Below, piece after piece: positions 62,071 to 64,000 of a stretch of 64,000 nucleotides of DNA. This stretch comes from Coccinella septempunctata (Eukaryota; Arthropoda; Insecta; Coleoptera; Coccinellidae): positions 2,956,501 to 3,020,500 of the forward strand of contig NC_058196.1 of assembly GCF_907165205.1 (NCBI RefSeq), given 5' to 3'. The notes below the pieces were generated by a model. The model had not been told where the DNA came from. It saw only the letters and a program-made list of their open reading frames with translations, and did no database searches. Each line of letters opens with the position of its first letter. The first letter of the stretch is position 1. The translations under genes were made by a program, and so were the position numbers.

Positions 62071-64000
62071 AGATGCGCAGCATTCTAAAACAGTTTTTTT
62101 TTAGGTAGCACCTCTACCCCTTCCCACTTTTCCACCCTCTGAATAACTGATTTCATTTTTTTTCTAACACTTCGACGGCCATCCAAGAAAAACTGACTGC
62201 GGTTTTAGCCTATGTGTAGAATCAGCATTCTAAAACAGTTTTTTTTTAGGCAGCACCTCTACCCCTTCCCACTTTTCCACCCTCTCCATAACAGATTTCA
62301 TTTTTTTTCTAACACTTCGACGGCCATCCAAGAAAAACTGACTGCGGTTTTAGCCTATGTGTAGGATCAGCATTCTAAAACAGTTTTTTTTTAGGTAGCA
62401 CCTCTACCCCTTCCCACTTTTCCACCCTCTCCATAACAGATTTCATTTTTTTTCTAACACTTCGACGGTCATCCAAAAAAAACTGACTGCGGTTTTAGCC
62501 TATGTGTAGAATCAGCATTCTAAAACAGTTTTTTTTTAGGCAGCACCTCTACCCCTTCCCACTTTTCCACCCTCTCCATAACAGATTTCATTTTTTTTCT
62601 AACACTTCGACGGTCATCCAAGAAAAACTGACTGCGGTTTTAGCCTATGTGTTGGATCAGCATTCTAAAACAGTTTTTTTTTAGGTAGCACCTCTACCCC
62701 TTCCCACTTTTCCACCCTCTTTATAACAGATTTCATTTTTTTTCTAACACTTCGACGGCCATCCAAGAAAAACTGACTGCGGTTTTAGCCTATGTGGAGG
62801 ATCAGCATTCTAAAACAGTTTTTTTTAGGTAGCACCTCTACCCCTTCCCACTTTTCCACCCTCTCCATAACAGATTTCATTTTTTTTCTAACACTTCGAC
62901 GGCCATCCAAGAAAAACTGACTGCGGTTTTAGCCTATGTGTAGAATCAGCATTCTAAAACAGTTTTTTTTAGGTAGCACCTCTACCCCTTCCCACTTTTC
63001 CACCCTCTCCATAACAGATTTCATTTTTTTTCTAACACTTCGACGGCCATCCAAGAAAAACTGACTGCGGTTTTAGCCTATGTGTAGGATCAGCATTCTA
63101 AAACAGTTTTTTTTTAGGTAGCACCTCTACCCCTTCCCACTTTTCCACCCTCTCCATAACAGATTTCATTTTTTTTCTAACACTTCGACGGCCATCCAAG
63201 AAAAACTGACTGCGGTTTTAGCCTATGTGTAGAATCAGAATTCTAAAACAGTTTTTTTTTAGGCAGCACCTCTACCCCTTCCCACTTTTCCACCCTCTCC
63301 ATAACAGATTTCATTTTTTTTCTAACACTTCGACGGCCATCCAAGAAAAACTGACTGCGGTTTTAGCCTATGTGTAGGATCAGCATTCTAAAACAGTTTT
63401 TTTTTAGGTAGCACCTCTACCCCTTCCCACTTTTCCACCCTCTCCATAACAGATTTCATTTTTTTCTAACACTTCGACGGCCATCCAAGAAAAACTGACT
63501 GCGGTTTTAGCCTATGTGTAGAATCAGCATTCTAAAACAGTTTTTTTTTTAGGCAGCACCTCTACCCCTTCCCACTTTTTCACCCTCTCCATAACAGATT
63601 TCATTTTTTTTCTAACACTTCGACGGCCATCCAAGAAAAACTGACTGCGGTTTTAGCCTATGTGGAGGATCAGCATTCTAAAACAGTTTTTTTTTTAGGT
63701 AGCACCTCTACCCCTCTCCACTTTTCCACCCTCTCCATAACAGATTTCATTTTTTTTCTAACACTTCGACGGCCATCCAAGAAAAACTGACTGCAGTTTT
63801 AGCCTATGTGGTCGATAAGCATTCTAACATAGTTTTTTTTTTTCAGGTAGCACCTCTACCCCTTCCCACATTTTCACCCTCTCAATAATTGATTTAATTT
63901 TTTTTCCAACACTTCGACGGCCATCCAAAAAAAAAATGACCGCGGTTTCAGCCTATGTGGTCGATAAGCATTCTAAAACAGTTTTTTTTAGGTAGCACCT
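62071..64000 (-). repeat. Right tandem array, ~145-bp unit, at least 13 copies (inverted)
   Basis: The same unit as 53250-56515 in reverse complement, starting abruptly at 'gcattctaaaacag' (62071-62086) and continuing to the window end. It carries the same interspersed variants as the left array (ctacct/ctgcct; tcctacaca/ttctacaca; ttatggagagg/ttattcagagg). The last one to two units (63800-64000) share 'caataattgatt' and 'ggtcgataagc' with the outermost left units, so the outer end is close. Confidence 0.92.

Larger units (their letters stand above)
53250..64000 (-). mobile_element. Foldback-type Mutator-like transposon with tandem-array termini
   Basis: Two tandem arrays of the same ~145-bp unit lie in opposite orientation (53250-56515 and 62071-64000, running off the window) around a ~5.5-kb coding core on the minus strand. 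The core encodes a MULE-type transposase followed by PHD, YqaJ and Ulp1-type domains. Long inverted termini made of tandem units around a MULE transposase are the hallmark of Drosophila FB/NOF foldback elements. The reading frames are long and almost undamaged, so the element is young or still active. The right outer end is outside the window, although the last units are diverged like the outermost left ones, so it is probably near. Confidence 0.8.

Noticed and set aside
62502..62684. Short open frame in the right array
   Set aside because: It recurs with the tandem unit and is a by-product of repetition.
1..64000. tRNA or rRNA genes
   Set aside because: No stretch with a convincing cloverleaf, B-box or rRNA core was seen by eye; a covariance search could not be run.

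Overview
The window is AT-rich insect nuclear DNA. Spliceosomal introns, non-LTR, BEL, gypsy/errantivirus, Penelope, Helitron, P-like and Mutator-like elements, and long stretches of decayed repeat all point to an arthropod. A beetle is my best guess from general character, but that is inference only. No bacterial-style genes, tRNAs or rRNAs were seen.

Layout. 1-4999: a dispersed repeat of unknown type and a Penelope-like element (PLE1). 5000-21306 and 30799-45185 are the two arms of a very large, diverged inverted duplication. Each arm carries a four-exon gene with the N4BP2 domain set (P-loop kinase, CUE, DUF1771, Smr), plus the C-terminal exon(s) of an unidentified basic protein that points the opposite way. 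The N4BP2 copies converge on the centre (left copy +, right copy -). Both are damaged, by different lesions. The arms have since collected arm-specific insertions (PLE2, PLE3, a Helitron, a CR1-like LINE, small hairpin elements), so each arm often preserves the other's empty site.

The spacer between the arms (21307-30798) is a graveyard: the 5' part of a Jockey-like LINE, two errantivirus fragments with envelope genes in opposite orientation, an orphan lysine-rich exon, a second copy of the dispersed repeat, and a THAP/P-element-type transposase fused head-to-tail to one of the envelope fragments. Right of the duplication (45186-51660) lie a Jockey 3' end, a CR1-like LINE and the BEL/Pao element it interrupts. 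A third copy of the dispersed repeat follows.

From about 53250 to beyond the window end lies the most striking object: a foldback-type DNA transposon about 10.7 kb or longer. Its inverted termini are not simple repeats. They are tandem arrays of a ~145-bp unit, about 22 units on the left and at least 13 in inverted orientation on the right. The interior codes on the minus strand for a Mutator-like DDE transposase (D, D, CxxH, E) continuing into a PHD finger, a YqaJ-type exonuclease domain and a Ulp1-type cysteine protease domain. The layout recalls Drosophila FB/NOF foldback elements, but the unit length and the domain fusion look unusual. All three Penelope-like elements carry inverted terminal segments and hammerhead-ribozyme-like cores, one of them with a textbook CTGATGA...GAAAC core.
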